This document shows, piece by piece, positions 19,297-29,651 of a DNA stretch of 47,396 nt (within the stretch, counting starts at the first letter, position 1; each line of letters opens with the position of its first letter). Source of the stretch: Acinetobacter sp. ANC 4173 (GTDB lineage: Bacteria; Pseudomonadota; Gammaproteobacteria; Pseudomonadales; Moraxellaceae); contig NZ_SJOF01000019.1 in the NCBI RefSeq assembly GCF_004331255.1, forward strand, positions 659 through 48,054, written 5' to 3'. The notes under the pieces are model-generated. The model had not been told where the DNA came from. It saw only the letters and a list, made by a program, of their open reading frames with translations, and ran no database searches. Made by a program: the position numbers and the translations under genes.

Positions 19297-20541
19297 TTAT
19301 GCGCTTTTGCGGGAGTTGATCTGACCTTGAATCACGGCTTTTAAATTCCCCTTCACATAATGGAAAAATACTTTAAGTGGAGAAAGTTTCGGATTTGGCT
19401 GTTTACCTTGCGCAATAGTCTTAAATTGCGCGGCATACCAAATAATTTCCATAATGGCCATTTTATCCACCATCGGAATACCCGTTTTAATCTTATCCAC
19501 TGCATAACGAACATCTTGCCCAACCAATAAGCGTTCAGTCAAATCGGTTTCTACGGCAAATGGACGGGCAATCCCGATAAAATCACAGGCACCACTGTCG
19601 AGCGCAGCATTCATACCTTGTGCTGTACGGAAGCCACCTGTCACCATTAAGTGGCAACTGACTTGTTGTCTAATTTTTTCAGCAAAGTCGAGGAAATAGG
19701 CTTCGCGAGCGATGGTACTGGCTTTTCGTTTATCTTCCTTCGCACCTGCCATAGCAGGGGCTTCATAGGTGCCGCCCGAAATTTCAATCAAGTCAATGCC
19801 TGCTGCGTCAATCGCTTTAAACACAGCAATCACATCTTCTTCAGTGATGCCGCCACGTTGGAAATCAGCAGAATTCAATTTGACTGAAATAATAAAGTGA
19901 TCTGATGTTACTGCCCGAACAGCTTGGTAAATTTCTAACAAAAAGCGCATACGATTTTCAATGCTACCGCCCCATTGATCTTGACGTTTATTGGTCAATG
20001 GCGAGAGAAACTGACTAATCAAATAACCATGTGCACCATGCAGTTGCACGCCTTCAAATCCCGCTTTTTCACAAATCTGCGCTGCACGGGCAAAGCGTTG
20101 AATAATGTCTAAAATTTCATCTTCACGAAGTTCACGTGGTGTACCAAAGGTGGTGGCAAGCATCGGACTAAACGCTACTGCCGAAGGTGCTACGGTTTCT
20201 TTATTTAAACCTTTTGGGCATTGTCGTCCTGGATGGGATAACTGAACTAACTGTACCATCCCATATTGCTTACCCAAAGCTGCCCACTGACTCAGTTCAG
20301 CTATGTCACGTTCAGATTCAACAACAACAACACCTGGCTCATTCTTGGCACGAAAATCCACCATCACATTCCCCGTAATGGCACAGCCCAAGCCCCCTTT
20401 TGCCCACGCCTCATATAAACCTAAATGTAATCGATTCGGTTGCCCTGCATGATTGGCTAAAGCCTCACTCATTGCCCCTTTAATAATACGGTTTTTAAAA
20501 GTGGTATTTCGGATTTGCAAAGGTGCTGCAATGTGACTCAT
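19297..20541 (-). CDS. NADH:flavin oxidoreductase, Old Yellow Enzyme family
   Basis: 414 residues, a single FMN TIM barrel without the C-terminal domains of FadH. Motifs: FKNRIIKGAMSEALA at the N-terminus, VQLSHPGRQCPK, the FEGVQLHGAHGYLISQFLSP block with the substrate-binding His pair, WGGSIENRMRF, and the phosphate-binding GACDFIGIARPFAVE. OYE enzymes reduce activated C=C bonds with NAD(P)H. The C-terminal 70 residues extend past the barrel and are basic. Monocistronic as far as can be seen. It could serve alkene reduction or oxidative-stress detoxification; no neighbour narrows this down. Confidence 0.9.
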   Translation of the reverse strand: MSHIAAPLQIRNTTFKNRIIKGAMSEALANHAGQPNRLHLGLYEAWAKGGLGCAITGNVMVDFRAKNEPGVVVVESERDIAELSQWAALGKQYGMVQLVQLSHPGRQCPKGLNKETVAPSAVAFSPMLATTFGTPRELREDEILDIIQRFARAAQICEKAGFEGVQLHGAHGYLISQFLSPLTNKRQDQWGGSIENRMRFLLEIYQAVRAVTSDHFIISVKLNSADFQRGGITEEDVIAVFKAIDAAGIDLIEISGGTYEAPAMAGAKEDKRKASTIAREAYFLDFAEKIRQQVSCHLMVTGGFRTAQGMNAALDSGACDFIGIARPFAVETDLTERLLVGQDVRYAVDKIKTGIPMVDKMAIMEIIWYAAQFKTIAQGKQPNPKLSPLKVFFHYVKGNLKAVIQGQINSRKSA

Positions 20542-20603
20542 GTGAATTTCCTCATTCTTTTATTTAGATGTTTTACTCTAATCAGTTTACCAATGAGGTC
20601 AAG

Positions 20604-22232
20604 TCATTTCTGACAATTTATTTTGTCAACTTTGTCAATTGAATGATATTGACTGGCTTGGATCAATTGCTGGGTATATAGGTGTAAGGGATGAGCAAAC
20701 AGTGCTTCCGTGGTCTGCATTTCAATCACTTGCGACGCACGTAATACCAAAACTTTTTGACTAATCGCACGTACTACATGTAAGTCATGGCTAATCAATA
20801 AATAACTCAGTTGATACTGCTGCTGTAAACGGCGCAAGAGCTGCACAATTGCTCGTTGTGTCGTACGATCTAAAGAAGATGTCGGCTCATCTAAGATAAT
20901 CAACTGTGGTTTTAACACCAACGCTCGCGCCAAAGCAATCCGCTGACGCTGACCACCTGATAGTTCATGAGGATAACGATGTTTGAAACTATCATCTAAC
21001 TCAACATCCAATAAAGCTCGACTCACTTTCGCTTCAATATGATTTTCATGTTGATGACCAAGCGTCAATCCTTCAGCAATAATCTGTTGTACAGTTAAAC
21101 GTGGGTTTAAGCTGCTAAAAGGATCTTGAAAAACAATCTGAAAATTGGCGCGTAGTGGACGTAATTGTTTTTGATTCAGGGTATTTAAATTCTGCTGCTG
21201 AAACAGAATCTGTCCTTGACTCTGAATCAAACGCACAATAGCCAAGGCCAGAGAACTTTTACCCGATCCACTTTCCCCCACAATACCAATACATTCCCCT
21301 TGCATTAAGGTCAGATGAGGAATTTCAACCGCAACCTGCTGCCCTGTCACGCGATTGAGCCAACCTTGTTTAATTGGATACTGCACCAATAACTGTTCTA
21401 ATTGCAGGACTGTTGGAGTCACAGAGGGTGCAAGTGCTTCCCCAAAATCGTGATTCATCAATTCATGGGTATAGTCCGTTGCAGGATGCTGAAATACCTG
21501 CTCGGTAGCACCTTGTTGCTCAACACGCCCTTGATTCATCACAATCACATCATCTGCATATTGACGAACCAAATTCAAATCATGGCTAATCAAAATCAGT
21601 GACATCTTACGCTGCTGTTGCAGCGTCTTAATTAAATCTAGAATCTGTACTTGCAGGGTCACATCCAAAGCCGTGGTGGGTTCATCTGCAATTAAAATTT
21701 CAGGGTCTAATGCTAAAGCAGCTGCAATCATCACACGCTGTCGCTGACCGCCCGAAAGCTGATGCGGATAACGCTTTAACAGCGCTTCAGTTTGAGTTAA
21801 TCCAACATCATTTAATAACTGTATCACCTGCTGACGGACAAATTGGTGAGACAAGCCTTGTAGAGTTAAGGCTTCCCCAACAATTTTTTCAACCTGATGC
21901 AAGGGATTCAATGCCGCCATCGGGTCTTGGAAAATCAAGGCAATTTTATGACCCCGAATAGACTGCAATTGCGGTGCAGAAAGTCTGAGTAAATCAATAT
22001 CAGCATAATTTACCCTGCCTGATCTGAGCAAACTTGGGGGCAATAAACCTAACAGCGCTAAACAACTGATCGTTTTACCCGAACCACTTTCCCCCACCAA
22101 AGCCAATGTTTTACCCCGATGCAGTTGAAAGGATAAATTGTCCAGTAATGTCGTGTGCTCATGTCGGATGTGTAGCTTCTGAACATCTAGAATCACGCTT
22201 GCTGCATGATTATTGTCGTGGATCGAATGCAT
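20604..22232 (-). CDS. yejF: ABC transporter double ATPase YejF
   Basis: 542 residues from ATG 22232, which has GGGGAGG 9 nt upstream; a longer TTG-started reading is less likely. Two fused nucleotide-binding domains of the peptide/nickel importer class: Walker A GESGSGKT and GESGSGKS, signature LSGGQRQR in both halves, Walker B ILIADEPTTALD and IILDEPTSSLD. It powers the YejBE channel. The start lies inside the end of yejE (23-bp overlap), giving translational coupling. It is the last gene of the mltD-yejABEF cluster. Confidence 0.95.
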   Translation of the reverse strand: MHSIHDNNHAASVILDVQKLHIRHEHTTLLDNLSFQLHRGKTLALVGESGSGKTISCLALLGLLPPSLLRSGRVNYADIDLLRLSAPQLQSIRGHKIALIFQDPMAALNPLHQVEKIVGEALTLQGLSHQFVRQQVIQLLNDVGLTQTEALLKRYPHQLSGGQRQRVMIAAALALDPEILIADEPTTALDVTLQVQILDLIKTLQQQRKMSLILISHDLNLVRQYADDVIVMNQGRVEQQGATEQVFQHPATDYTHELMNHDFGEALAPSVTPTVLQLEQLLVQYPIKQGWLNRVTGQQVAVEIPHLTLMQGECIGIVGESGSGKSSLALAIVRLIQSQGQILFQQQNLNTLNQKQLRPLRANFQIVFQDPFSSLNPRLTVQQIIAEGLTLGHQHENHIEAKVSRALLDVELDDSFKHRYPHELSGGQRQRIALARALVLKPQLIILDEPTSSLDRTTQRAIVQLLRRLQQQYQLSYLLISHDLHVVRAISQKVLVLRASQVIEMQTTEALFAHPLHLYTQQLIQASQYHSIDKVDKINCQK

Positions 22233-23220
22233 CTCGCGCCGCCTCCCCAATATAAATCAAGAGTGACAAGACTATAGCGAGAGTAAAAAAACCGGATAAA
22301 GCCAACCACGGCGCATTTAAGTTATTTTTACCTTGTAGCAAAATTTCCCCCAAGGAGGCCGTATCAGCAGGCAATCCAAGCCCCAAGAAGTCTAAAGCAG
22401 CTAAAGCGGTAATATTGGCCGTTAACATAAAAGGGAGCTGTGACAAACTGGAACTGATGACATTCGGTAAAATATGCCGAACAATAATACGTGTATCAGA
22501 AACCCCTAGAGCACGGGCAGCTCGAACATAATCGAAATTGCGCGCACGTAAAAACTCCGTCCGAACCAAATTTACCAGTGTAGTCCAACCAAAGAACAAC
22601 ATGATGAGAAATAGCCAATACACACTTGGCGTAAAGATACTGACTAAAATCATGACCATAAACAGCATGGGTAAGCCGCCCCACACCTCTAATAGCCGCT
22701 GACCGATTAAGTCGATCCAACCGCCATAGTAACCTTGTATTGCACCAATAAAGATACCCATCACTGCCGAAAATAGTGTTACAGCAAAACCAAACAATAG
22801 TGAAACACGTAAGGCGTACAAAATTCTGGCGAGGACATCTCTGCCTTGATCATCCGTGCCCAACCAATTTTGCGCTGTAGGTTCAGACGGAACAGGGACA
22901 GCTAAATCTAAATTTGGCGTTTGTGCAGCGTACCGAATCACGGGCCACACGACCCAGCCCTGATCAGCTATCAATTGTTGCACTACGGGATCTTTATAAT
23001 CGGCTTCTGTTTCAAATACCCCGCCAAATGTGGTTTCGGGGTATGCCTTAAATACTGGAAAATAAAAAGACTGCTGATATTTGACTAACAAGGGTTTTTC
23101 ATTGGCAATCAAGTCCGCTGTTAATGACACCGCAAAAATCAGACTAAATAAAATAAAGCAAAGAAACCCCAAACGATTTTGTCGAAAACGTTGTAGACGT
23201 GTTTGAATCATGGGAGACAT
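22210..23220 (-). CDS. yejE: Peptide ABC transporter permease YejE
   Basis: 336 residues. The N-terminal RLQRFRQNRLGFLCFILFSL anchor is followed by a periplasmic loop carrying the YejE-specific Y-F-P-x-x-K-x-Y-P-E-T-T-F-G-G-V-F-E-T-E block, then NWLGTDDQGRDVLARILYAL and five membrane helices with the EAA coupling loop (DYVRAARALGVSDTRIIVRH). It forms the transmembrane channel with YejB. One base overlaps the yejB stop. Confidence 0.95.
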   Translation of the reverse strand: MSPMIQTRLQRFRQNRLGFLCFILFSLIFAVSLTADLIANEKPLLVKYQQSFYFPVFKAYPETTFGGVFETEADYKDPVVQQLIADQGWVVWPVIRYAAQTPNLDLAVPVPSEPTAQNWLGTDDQGRDVLARILYALRVSLLFGFAVTLFSAVMGIFIGAIQGYYGGWIDLIGQRLLEVWGGLPMLFMVMILVSIFTPSVYWLFLIMLFFGWTTLVNLVRTEFLRARNFDYVRAARALGVSDTRIIVRHILPNVISSSLSQLPFMLTANITALAALDFLGLGLPADTASLGEILLQGKNNLNAPWLALSGFFTLAIVLSLLIYIGEAARDAFDPRQ

Positions 23221-24284
23221 TAGTGTTTCCCTCGTGATTCAAAATCAATCCGTGGATCAACCCATTGATAGAGCACATCGCAAATTAAACGCAGAATTAA
23301 GCCCAATAAGGTAAAGATAAATAACGTCCCAAAGATGACGGGATAATCGCGCTGAATAATGGCTTCAAATCCTAACAACCCTAAGCCATCCAGATTAAAT
23401 ACAATCTCGATAAATAAATTGCCGACAAAGAAAATACTGACCAATGCTTCGGGTAAACCCGCCATAATCACCAATACAGCATTTCGAAATATATGCCCAT
23501 ACTGAACGCGAGATTCACTCAGTCCTTTGGCACGAGCTGCCCAAACATAAGGTTTGTTTAATTCTTCCAAAAAAGAATATTTGGTCAAATAACTTAAACT
23601 GGCAAAACCGCCCAAAACCATCGCCAATAATGGCAGGCTTAAGTGCCAGAAATAGTCTTGAATTTTGCCCAGCAAACTCAATTGTTGAAAATTATCCGAG
23701 ACTAAACCCTGTAGTGGAAACCACTGAAAATAGCTGCCGCCAGCAAAGAATACAATCAACAAAATAGCAAAAACAAAAGCTGGGACAGCATAACCTACGG
23801 CTAAAATAAGCGAGGTGGTTTTATCAAACCATAAACCATGTTGCTTGGCTTTTTTAATCCCCAAGGGAATTGCAATTAAATAAATCAGCAAACTGCTCCA
23901 TAGCCCGAGTGAAACAGAGACCGGCATTTTTTCCCAAATTAATTGCGTCACAGGTTTATCTTTAAAAAAGCTCACGCCAAAATCGAAGCTTAGGTAGTTT
24001 TTAAGCATCACAGCAAAACGCATATACGCCGGCTGATCAAAACCATACTGGGCTTCAATCTGATGAATCATCTCTTCACTGAGTCCCTTCGCCCCTTGAT
24101 AATTACTACTTTCAGCAGCAATACCCACTTTAGCCGCTTGTAAGCGCTGAAAAGACTCTGCTTGCTGAATGGCACGCTCTACGGGGCCACCAGGAGCAAT
24201 CTGAATCACGGCAAAATTAATGCACAGAATAAAAAATAAGGTTGGAATGATCAGGAATAACCTTTTTAGAATATACGTACCCAA
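23220..24284 (-). CDS. yejB: Peptide ABC transporter permease YejB
   Basis: 354 residues of DppB/OppB-type permease: MGTYILKRLFLIIPTLFFIL first helix, IQIAPGGPVERAI, the periplasmic ending YGFDQPAYMRFAVMLKNYLS, LPLLAMVLGGFASLSYLTKY and the EAA loop (KPYVWAARAKGLSESRVQYG). The start is TTG at 24284, with AGGA 8 nt upstream and no ATG near. It lies 77 bp downstream of yejA. In E. coli the YejABEF system imports the peptide-nucleotide antibiotic microcin C, and related systems import oligopeptides or muropeptides. Confidence 0.95.
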   Translation of the reverse strand: MGTYILKRLFLIIPTLFFILCINFAVIQIAPGGPVERAIQQAESFQRLQAAKVGIAAESSNYQGAKGLSEEMIHQIEAQYGFDQPAYMRFAVMLKNYLSFDFGVSFFKDKPVTQLIWEKMPVSVSLGLWSSLLIYLIAIPLGIKKAKQHGLWFDKTTSLILAVGYAVPAFVFAILLIVFFAGGSYFQWFPLQGLVSDNFQQLSLLGKIQDYFWHLSLPLLAMVLGGFASLSYLTKYSFLEELNKPYVWAARAKGLSESRVQYGHIFRNAVLVIMAGLPEALVSIFFVGNLFIEIVFNLDGLGLLGFEAIIQRDYPVIFGTLFIFTLLGLILRLICDVLYQWVDPRIDFESRGKH

Positions 24285-24361
24285 TTGCTTATCCTTATCT
24301 TCAGCATTATTTATCCCCCAAATCTGGCTGCATCACTCAAAATGAAGATGCCCTCTCGTCG

Positions 24362-26212
24362 TTATTTACCGAGAAATTGACTGACTTTTTTGGCTTGTGC
24401 GGGGTCACTCCACCAATAGTCTAAGCCTAAAGATAATTTTGGCTTCACTTTAGGTTGATGATACATATTCCAATAGGCGTACCAATTGTCATTTTTACCA
24501 TAGGTCAAAATTTGATAATAACCTGCACGTAGTAATCGATCCAACACTCGGGTGCGCAGAATTAATTGTTGCCGATTTGGCGCTTGAATGACCTGTTGCA
24601 CAGCAGCATCGATGGCAGCATTTTGTATGCCTGCATAATTATAGTTACCCAACTCGCGCGCTGCACTGCTACTCCACATTTGCGCCTGTTCGCTACCCGG
24701 TGAAAGGGATTGTGGCATTTCCAAGGGAGTCACATCAAACTCGTAACGGCGCATCCGCTCCATATATTGCGAGACATCGACCTGACGTAGTTTAACGGTA
24801 ATTCCTAATTTTTCTAGGTTTCGAATCCACGGCATAATCGTGCGTTGCGAACCATCTTGGTAAAACAACACTTCAAACTGGATCGCGCGCCCATTTTTAC
24901 TGTACAACTGCCCTTGTCGATATTGGTAACCCGCCTTCAGCAAAATAGTACGCGCTTGGAGTAAATTCGGGCGATTGAATCCGCCCGCATCCGATTTAGG
25001 ATACTGCCAATTAGACAGTACACCTTGTCGTTGCACAGGATGTAACTTGGGTAAATAAGGTTGTAATAATTTTAATTCTACAGCGCTCGGCTGCCCCATG
25101 GCTGCCAATTCGCTGTTCTGAAAATGGCTTTGCAAACGCTGATACTGTCCATAGAATAAAGCTTTATTCAGCCATTCAAAATCATAGGCATAACTGAGTG
25201 CCTGACGAAAATAAATGTCGTTAAATGGAGCTTTCCGTGTATTCAAGACCAAGCTTTGATTGACCACGGGTCGTGCCAAACGCTGGCTATATCGCTTGAC
25301 CAACCCAGCTTTTACAGCAGGGAATTGATAGCCTGTAACCCATGTTTTGGTTTTCTTTTCTTCGTGTAAGGTATATTGCCCCGACTTAAAACCTTCAAAG
25401 GCAATCTCATTATTACGATAATAGACATATTTCAGCCGATCAAAATTATAACGCCCACGATTGACCATTAAATCTTTTGCCCAATAATTCGGATTGCGCT
25501 TATAGGTAATACTGCGCCCTGCATCAATACGCTCAATTAAATAAGGACCTGAGCCTAAAATCGGCTGTAGCGTAATTCGAGTAAAATCTTTATTTTTCCA
25601 ATCCAATTTGGAATAAATGGGTAAACTGGCCACAATCAGTGGCATTTCCTTGTTCTTACTCGACTTAAAAATAAATTTAACTTGTGATTTGGATAGGACT
25701 TCTGTTTTCGCCAAATTGGACAAATACATCTGCAAGCCTAAATTGGCTTTGCTTTGATAGGCATCAAAACTGAATTTAACATCCTCAGCAGTCACAGGCG
25801 TTCCATTGCTAAAACGCGCCTGAGGATTCAAATGAAAAATAATAAATTGCGGATTTACAGGATCAAATGTGACTTGATCTGCCAATAACGGATACATCAC
25901 CCCAGATTCATCTAAGGAATTATCCATTAAGGTATCAAATAGATAATTTACGCCCTCTGTTGCACTGCCTTTGCCATTCATGCTGTTGAGATTATCAAAA
26001 GTACCATTTGCCGCAGTGCTGATATATCCCCCTTTGAGTGCCTGTGGGTTGGCATAAGGCATTGCCTTAAGCTTGGTATATTTGGGCTGACCATGTACAG
26101 CAATATACGGTGTCGTCTGCAAAGCCGACCACACCTGCTGTGTCACCATACCACTGCTTAAACACAGCAATAGCATGGCAACTTTTTGGCTCGTTAAACG
26201 AACTATCGACAT
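24362..26212 (-). CDS. yejA: Periplasmic solute-binding protein YejA
   Basis: 616 residues, close to the ~600 of E. coli YejA. The N-terminus has a Sec signal peptide (LTSQKVAMLLLCLSSGMVTQ, cleavage near VWSA-LQ). The mature part is an SBP family 5 fold: HGQPKYTKLKAMPYANPQAL near the start, then GTFDNLNSMNGKG, FSNGTPVTAEDVKFSFDAY and QALSYAYDFEWLNKALFY. It binds peptide substrate in the periplasm and delivers it to YejBE. It begins 14 nt after the mltD stop, so the two share a transcript. Confidence 0.95.
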   Translation of the reverse strand: MSIVRLTSQKVAMLLLCLSSGMVTQQVWSALQTTPYIAVHGQPKYTKLKAMPYANPQALKGGYISTAANGTFDNLNSMNGKGSATEGVNYLFDTLMDNSLDESGVMYPLLADQVTFDPVNPQFIIFHLNPQARFSNGTPVTAEDVKFSFDAYQSKANLGLQMYLSNLAKTEVLSKSQVKFIFKSSKNKEMPLIVASLPIYSKLDWKNKDFTRITLQPILGSGPYLIERIDAGRSITYKRNPNYWAKDLMVNRGRYNFDRLKYVYYRNNEIAFEGFKSGQYTLHEEKKTKTWVTGYQFPAVKAGLVKRYSQRLARPVVNQSLVLNTRKAPFNDIYFRQALSYAYDFEWLNKALFYGQYQRLQSHFQNSELAAMGQPSAVELKLLQPYLPKLHPVQRQGVLSNWQYPKSDAGGFNRPNLLQARTILLKAGYQYRQGQLYSKNGRAIQFEVLFYQDGSQRTIMPWIRNLEKLGITVKLRQVDVSQYMERMRRYEFDVTPLEMPQSLSPGSEQAQMWSSSAARELGNYNYAGIQNAAIDAAVQQVIQAPNRQQLILRTRVLDRLLRAGYYQILTYGKNDNWYAYWNMYHQPKVKPKLSLGLDYWWSDPAQAKKVSQFLGK

Positions 26213-26226
26213 ATTAGATGAACGAA

Positions 26227-29200
26227 TTAAAGATTCGGAACTTTAATCACATCACCAATTTTTAACTGTGCTGATGGCTTCAAATCATTCATTTCAGCCA
26301 AAGCACTCGCCTCAACACCATAACGTGCAGCCAAGCGAATCAGATTATCACCTGATTTCACCTTATATTCTTTCACCGTTTTCGGAATCAGAATGGTTTG
26401 ACCAACCTGTAAGCCAGTACGCGAACTTATGTCATTTAAACTTGCCAATTCAGCAACTGAAATACCCGTACGACTCGCAATTGCATTCAACGACTCACCC
26501 GATTTTACTGTATATTTTTCAGCATCTTTACTGCTTGCACTGCTCTTTTTCACAGTTGCATCAGCTTTGGTCGTGGTCTTGCTCGGCAAATCACCTTCAA
26601 CTTTTAAACGCTGCCCAATACGAACCGAAGCGTTAGTTGATAGGTCATTTAATGCTGCCAAATAACTCAACTGTAAGTGATATTTTTTGGCAATACTGCT
26701 TAAGGTCTCACCTGATTTCACTACATGCGTGTCTTTTGTAGCTATTGTACTTTCAACTTGCTGTTCAATCTCAGGAACTTCACCTGTGAGTTTTAATCGC
26801 TGCCCAACACGAACATTGGCATGACGACTCATGCCATTTAAGGTCGCTAAATTGGCTTGGTTTAAATTGTATTTACTGGCAATAGCGGACAAACTATCTC
26901 CTGACTGCACCACATAATTTTCTGGCACAGTAGAACCTGCTGGCACTTTAATGGTTTGCCCAACATAAACACCACTGTTGGTTGAAATCTTATTCAGTTC
27001 CGCCAAATCACTGAGCGACATTTTCGACTGTGACGCAATGCTATATAGCGTATCGCCACGCTGAACTTTATAGGTTTCAGTTTTAATGTTGGTCTCAACA
27101 TTTGGACTGTCTACTTTTACCGTGATATTTTTTTCCGAGGTCGATGCATCCTGATTTACGGTATTGATCGGAACATTGATTTTTTGCCCAAGCATTAAAT
27201 TGCTACCTGCATTTAAGCCAGGGGTCAGTTCTGCCAACTCTTGATTAGACAAAGCATAACGCTCAGCAATCAATTTTAAATACTCACCGCGTTTCACCAC
27301 GTAAGATTTAGTTTTAATACTGCTCTTTGCCGTGGTTTTTTCAGTCAACTTCTTCACTGTGGTTAAACCACTGTCTTTTAAGGACAATTTCTGACCCACA
27401 AACAGACCACTGGTCACGGTCAAATCATTATAGTCCGCCAACTGCTTCACTGATAAACCAAATTGATTCGCCACACCGGTCAAATTGTCATTGGCTTGCA
27501 CCACATAACTGTCGGGTTTGCTATTGGCACTATTAGAAGGGCGATCTTGCGCAACGGGTTTAGCATCATATAAATAAATACTGGTGCCCACAAATAACAT
27601 TGCATTCGGATCAATCTGATTCCATTTGGCAATATCGCGCCAGTTCACGCCATTTTTCATTGCGATCGTTGCCAAGGTATCACCTGGCAGAACCGTATAA
27701 GTGGTACGTTTACCTTTAGGCGGCACCACCACCACTTCAGATGCGGTTTTCACATAGTTCTTATCTTTATTCAGTTGGGCTTCTTCTGAGTCCAACTTGG
27801 TATTGTCGGTTACCGATTTTGGATAAGCAAAACCTTTGGTTAACTCTTTACCTTGTTGCTCTGCGACAGATTGACTGGTCTGAATTGCGGTCAGTTTAAT
27901 CTTACCATCATAAGGATCAACAATTTCTGTGCCTTGCGGTGCAATCTGTTTGATCTCTGCAACCACTTGTTCTTGTTCAGCCTTAGTTGCCACAGGTTGT
28001 AAGACCTGATCGACAGTTTTGCGGGCATCCTCAGCTTGAACCGCTGCCATAATCTGCTCACGTTCCACCGCAGAAATTGGTGGTTCCACACTTACAGGCT
28101 TCACATCTTTAGCAGGTATGACGGCAACAGGAATACGTGGCGCGCTCGGTACAATTGTACTCGAAGCAAAAGCAGCCAATGCATCTGCACCACGTGGTGT
28201 CGTGGATAAAGGACGCCCTGTGTTCGTTGTCACTGAAGTGGTGGTCTTAGTGTCTGTGGTTTTAAGGTTATTACTTGCAACCAAAGCAGGTGGAGTCGCT
28301 TTACTTGGTGTGATCACCGTTGCAGTCGAACTATTATTCGTAATAGGTGCAGTACTTGCCCATAAACCGCCTGAGTTCGATTGTAATTTAGATAACTTGG
28401 CATCAATCGATGGACTAATATCCGCAGGGATCAAAATACGCATTGGGCTGCTACTATCAATCTGATCACCACGATGACCCGGATTGAGTGCATACAATTC
28501 AGCACGACTTAAACCTGTAACCGCAGCAATATCATTTAAGTTCGCAGGCCCCACACTAATTTCTCTAAAGTGCGGTCGGTTGGCAATCGGGGGTAATGTC
28601 ACCCCATAAGCATTCGGATTCTTAATAATCTGTGCCACTGCCAAGAAACGTGGCACATAGTTCATAGTTTCTTGTGGTAAACGTAAAGACCAGTAATCGG
28701 TTGGCAATCCAGCCTCACGGTTACGGTTAATCGCCTGTTGAATTCGACCCGGACCTGCGTTATACGCTGCCAAAGCCAACTCCCAAGAACCAAACTGGTT
28801 ATACAGACTCCCTAAGAATTCATAAGCTGCACGGGTAGATTCGACCACATCGCGACGACCATCATACATACCCGACTGTTTTAATCCATAAATACGACCG
28901 GTACTTGGAATAAACTGCCAAAGTCCTGCCGCCGCCGCACTACTGGTTGCTGCTGGGTCATAAGAACTTTCAATAATTGGTAATAGCGCAAGTTCAGTCG
29001 GCAAACCACGACGCTCGGCTTCTTTTACTGTGTGATAAAGATAACGTGATGCACGCGCACTTAAACGCTCAATATAGGGTTGTCGAGAGACGAACCAACT
29101 GCGCTGTGCTTCAATACGCGAATCCCAGTGATTGAGATCCATTTTAAAACCGACGGTCATGCGCTTCCAAACATCACCATGTTTTAAAATAAGCAGACGA

Positions 29201-29433
29201 TCGCCTTCTACAGCACGCATATCGGTGGCAGATAAAAGATCTTCCAAAGAATCTAAACTATTTGCATCTAAATAATTCGAGCCAACCTGTTTTGATGCAG
29301 CAGCCTTGGTTGCACTCTGGCTCGATGCACAACCTGTGGTTAATCCTAATGCTGCAAGTGCAGAGCCCAATACAGTAATCTTAAATAATGTCGGAACCGA
29401 GGGCTGCCACAAGAACGTGGTTGGTTTATACAT
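26227..29433 (-). CDS. mltD: Membrane-bound lytic murein transglycosylase D with eight LysM repeats
   Basis: 1068 residues from ATG 29433 (GGA 7 nt upstream); a longer reading from 29493 would place an extra tail before the signal sequence. The lipoprotein signal ends in GLTTGC with Cys35 as the acylated residue. The SLT catalytic domain (about 120-270) has Glu155 in PIIESSYDP, then AAGLWQFIPSTGRIYGL and ELALAAYNAGPGRI. A MltD-type LysM-like segment follows, then a Thr/Ser/Ala-rich linker, then eight LysM domains from about residue 615 to the end, each with Y-x-V-x-x-G-(D/E)-x-L near its start and V-G-Q-x-(I/L) near its end. E. coli MltD has only two or three LysM. The enzyme cuts glycan strands to 1,6-anhydro-muropeptides. 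It heads the yejABEF operon. Confidence 0.95.
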   Translation of the reverse strand: MYKPTTFLWQPSVPTLFKITVLGSALAALGLTTGCASSQSATKAAASKQVGSNYLDANSLDSLEDLLSATDMRAVEGDRLLILKHGDVWKRMTVGFKMDLNHWDSRIEAQRSWFVSRQPYIERLSARASRYLYHTVKEAERRGLPTELALLPIIESSYDPAATSSAAAAGLWQFIPSTGRIYGLKQSGMYDGRRDVVESTRAAYEFLGSLYNQFGSWELALAAYNAGPGRIQQAINRNREAGLPTDYWSLRLPQETMNYVPRFLAVAQIIKNPNAYGVTLPPIANRPHFREISVGPANLNDIAAVTGLSRAELYALNPGHRGDQIDSSSPMRILIPADISPSIDAKLSKLQSNSGGLWASTAPITNNSSTATVITPSKATPPALVASNNLKTTDTKTTTSVTTNTGRPLSTTPRGADALAAFASSTIVPSAPRIPVAVIPAKDVKPVSVEPPISAVEREQIMAAVQAEDARKTVDQVLQPVATKAEQEQVVAEIKQIAPQGTEIVDPYDGKIKLTAIQTSQSVAEQQGKELTKGFAYPKSVTDNTKLDSEEAQLNKDKNYVKTASEVVVVPPKGKRTTYTVLPGDTLATIAMKNGVNWRDIAKWNQIDPNAMLFVGTSIYLYDAKPVAQDRPSNSANSKPDSYVVQANDNLTGVANQFGLSVKQLADYNDLTVTSGLFVGQKLSLKDSGLTTVKKLTEKTTAKSSIKTKSYVVKRGEYLKLIAERYALSNQELAELTPGLNAGSNLMLGQKINVPINTVNQDASTSEKNITVKVDSPNVETNIKTETYKVQRGDTLYSIASQSKMSLSDLAELNKISTNSGVYVGQTIKVPAGSTVPENYVVQSGDSLSAIASKYNLNQANLATLNGMSRHANVRVGQRLKLTGEVPEIEQQVESTIATKDTHVVKSGETLSSIAKKYHLQLSYLAALNDLSTNASVRIGQRLKVEGDLPSKTTTKADATVKKSSASSKDAEKYTVKSGESLNAIASRTGISVAELASLNDISSRTGLQVGQTILIPKTVKEYKVKSGDNLIRLAARYGVEASALAEMNDLKPSAQLKIGDVIKVPNL

Positions 29434-29651
29434 AAAAAAATCCAAACAACTCGTATAAAATTTATTTTTAGCACTGCCATTGTAGTGAAGCACGGCAGAG
29501 ACTCAAGGCAATAATTTAGCGCGATTCCATGATAAATGTTACAAGAAATTAAAATTTAACCATGTAATACACTCCCAAAGCACAAATGCGTTATACAATA
29601 TAAGATTGGATTCGCTTCTGTTAACTTTCTTTGCTGGCTGGATGACCCTTT

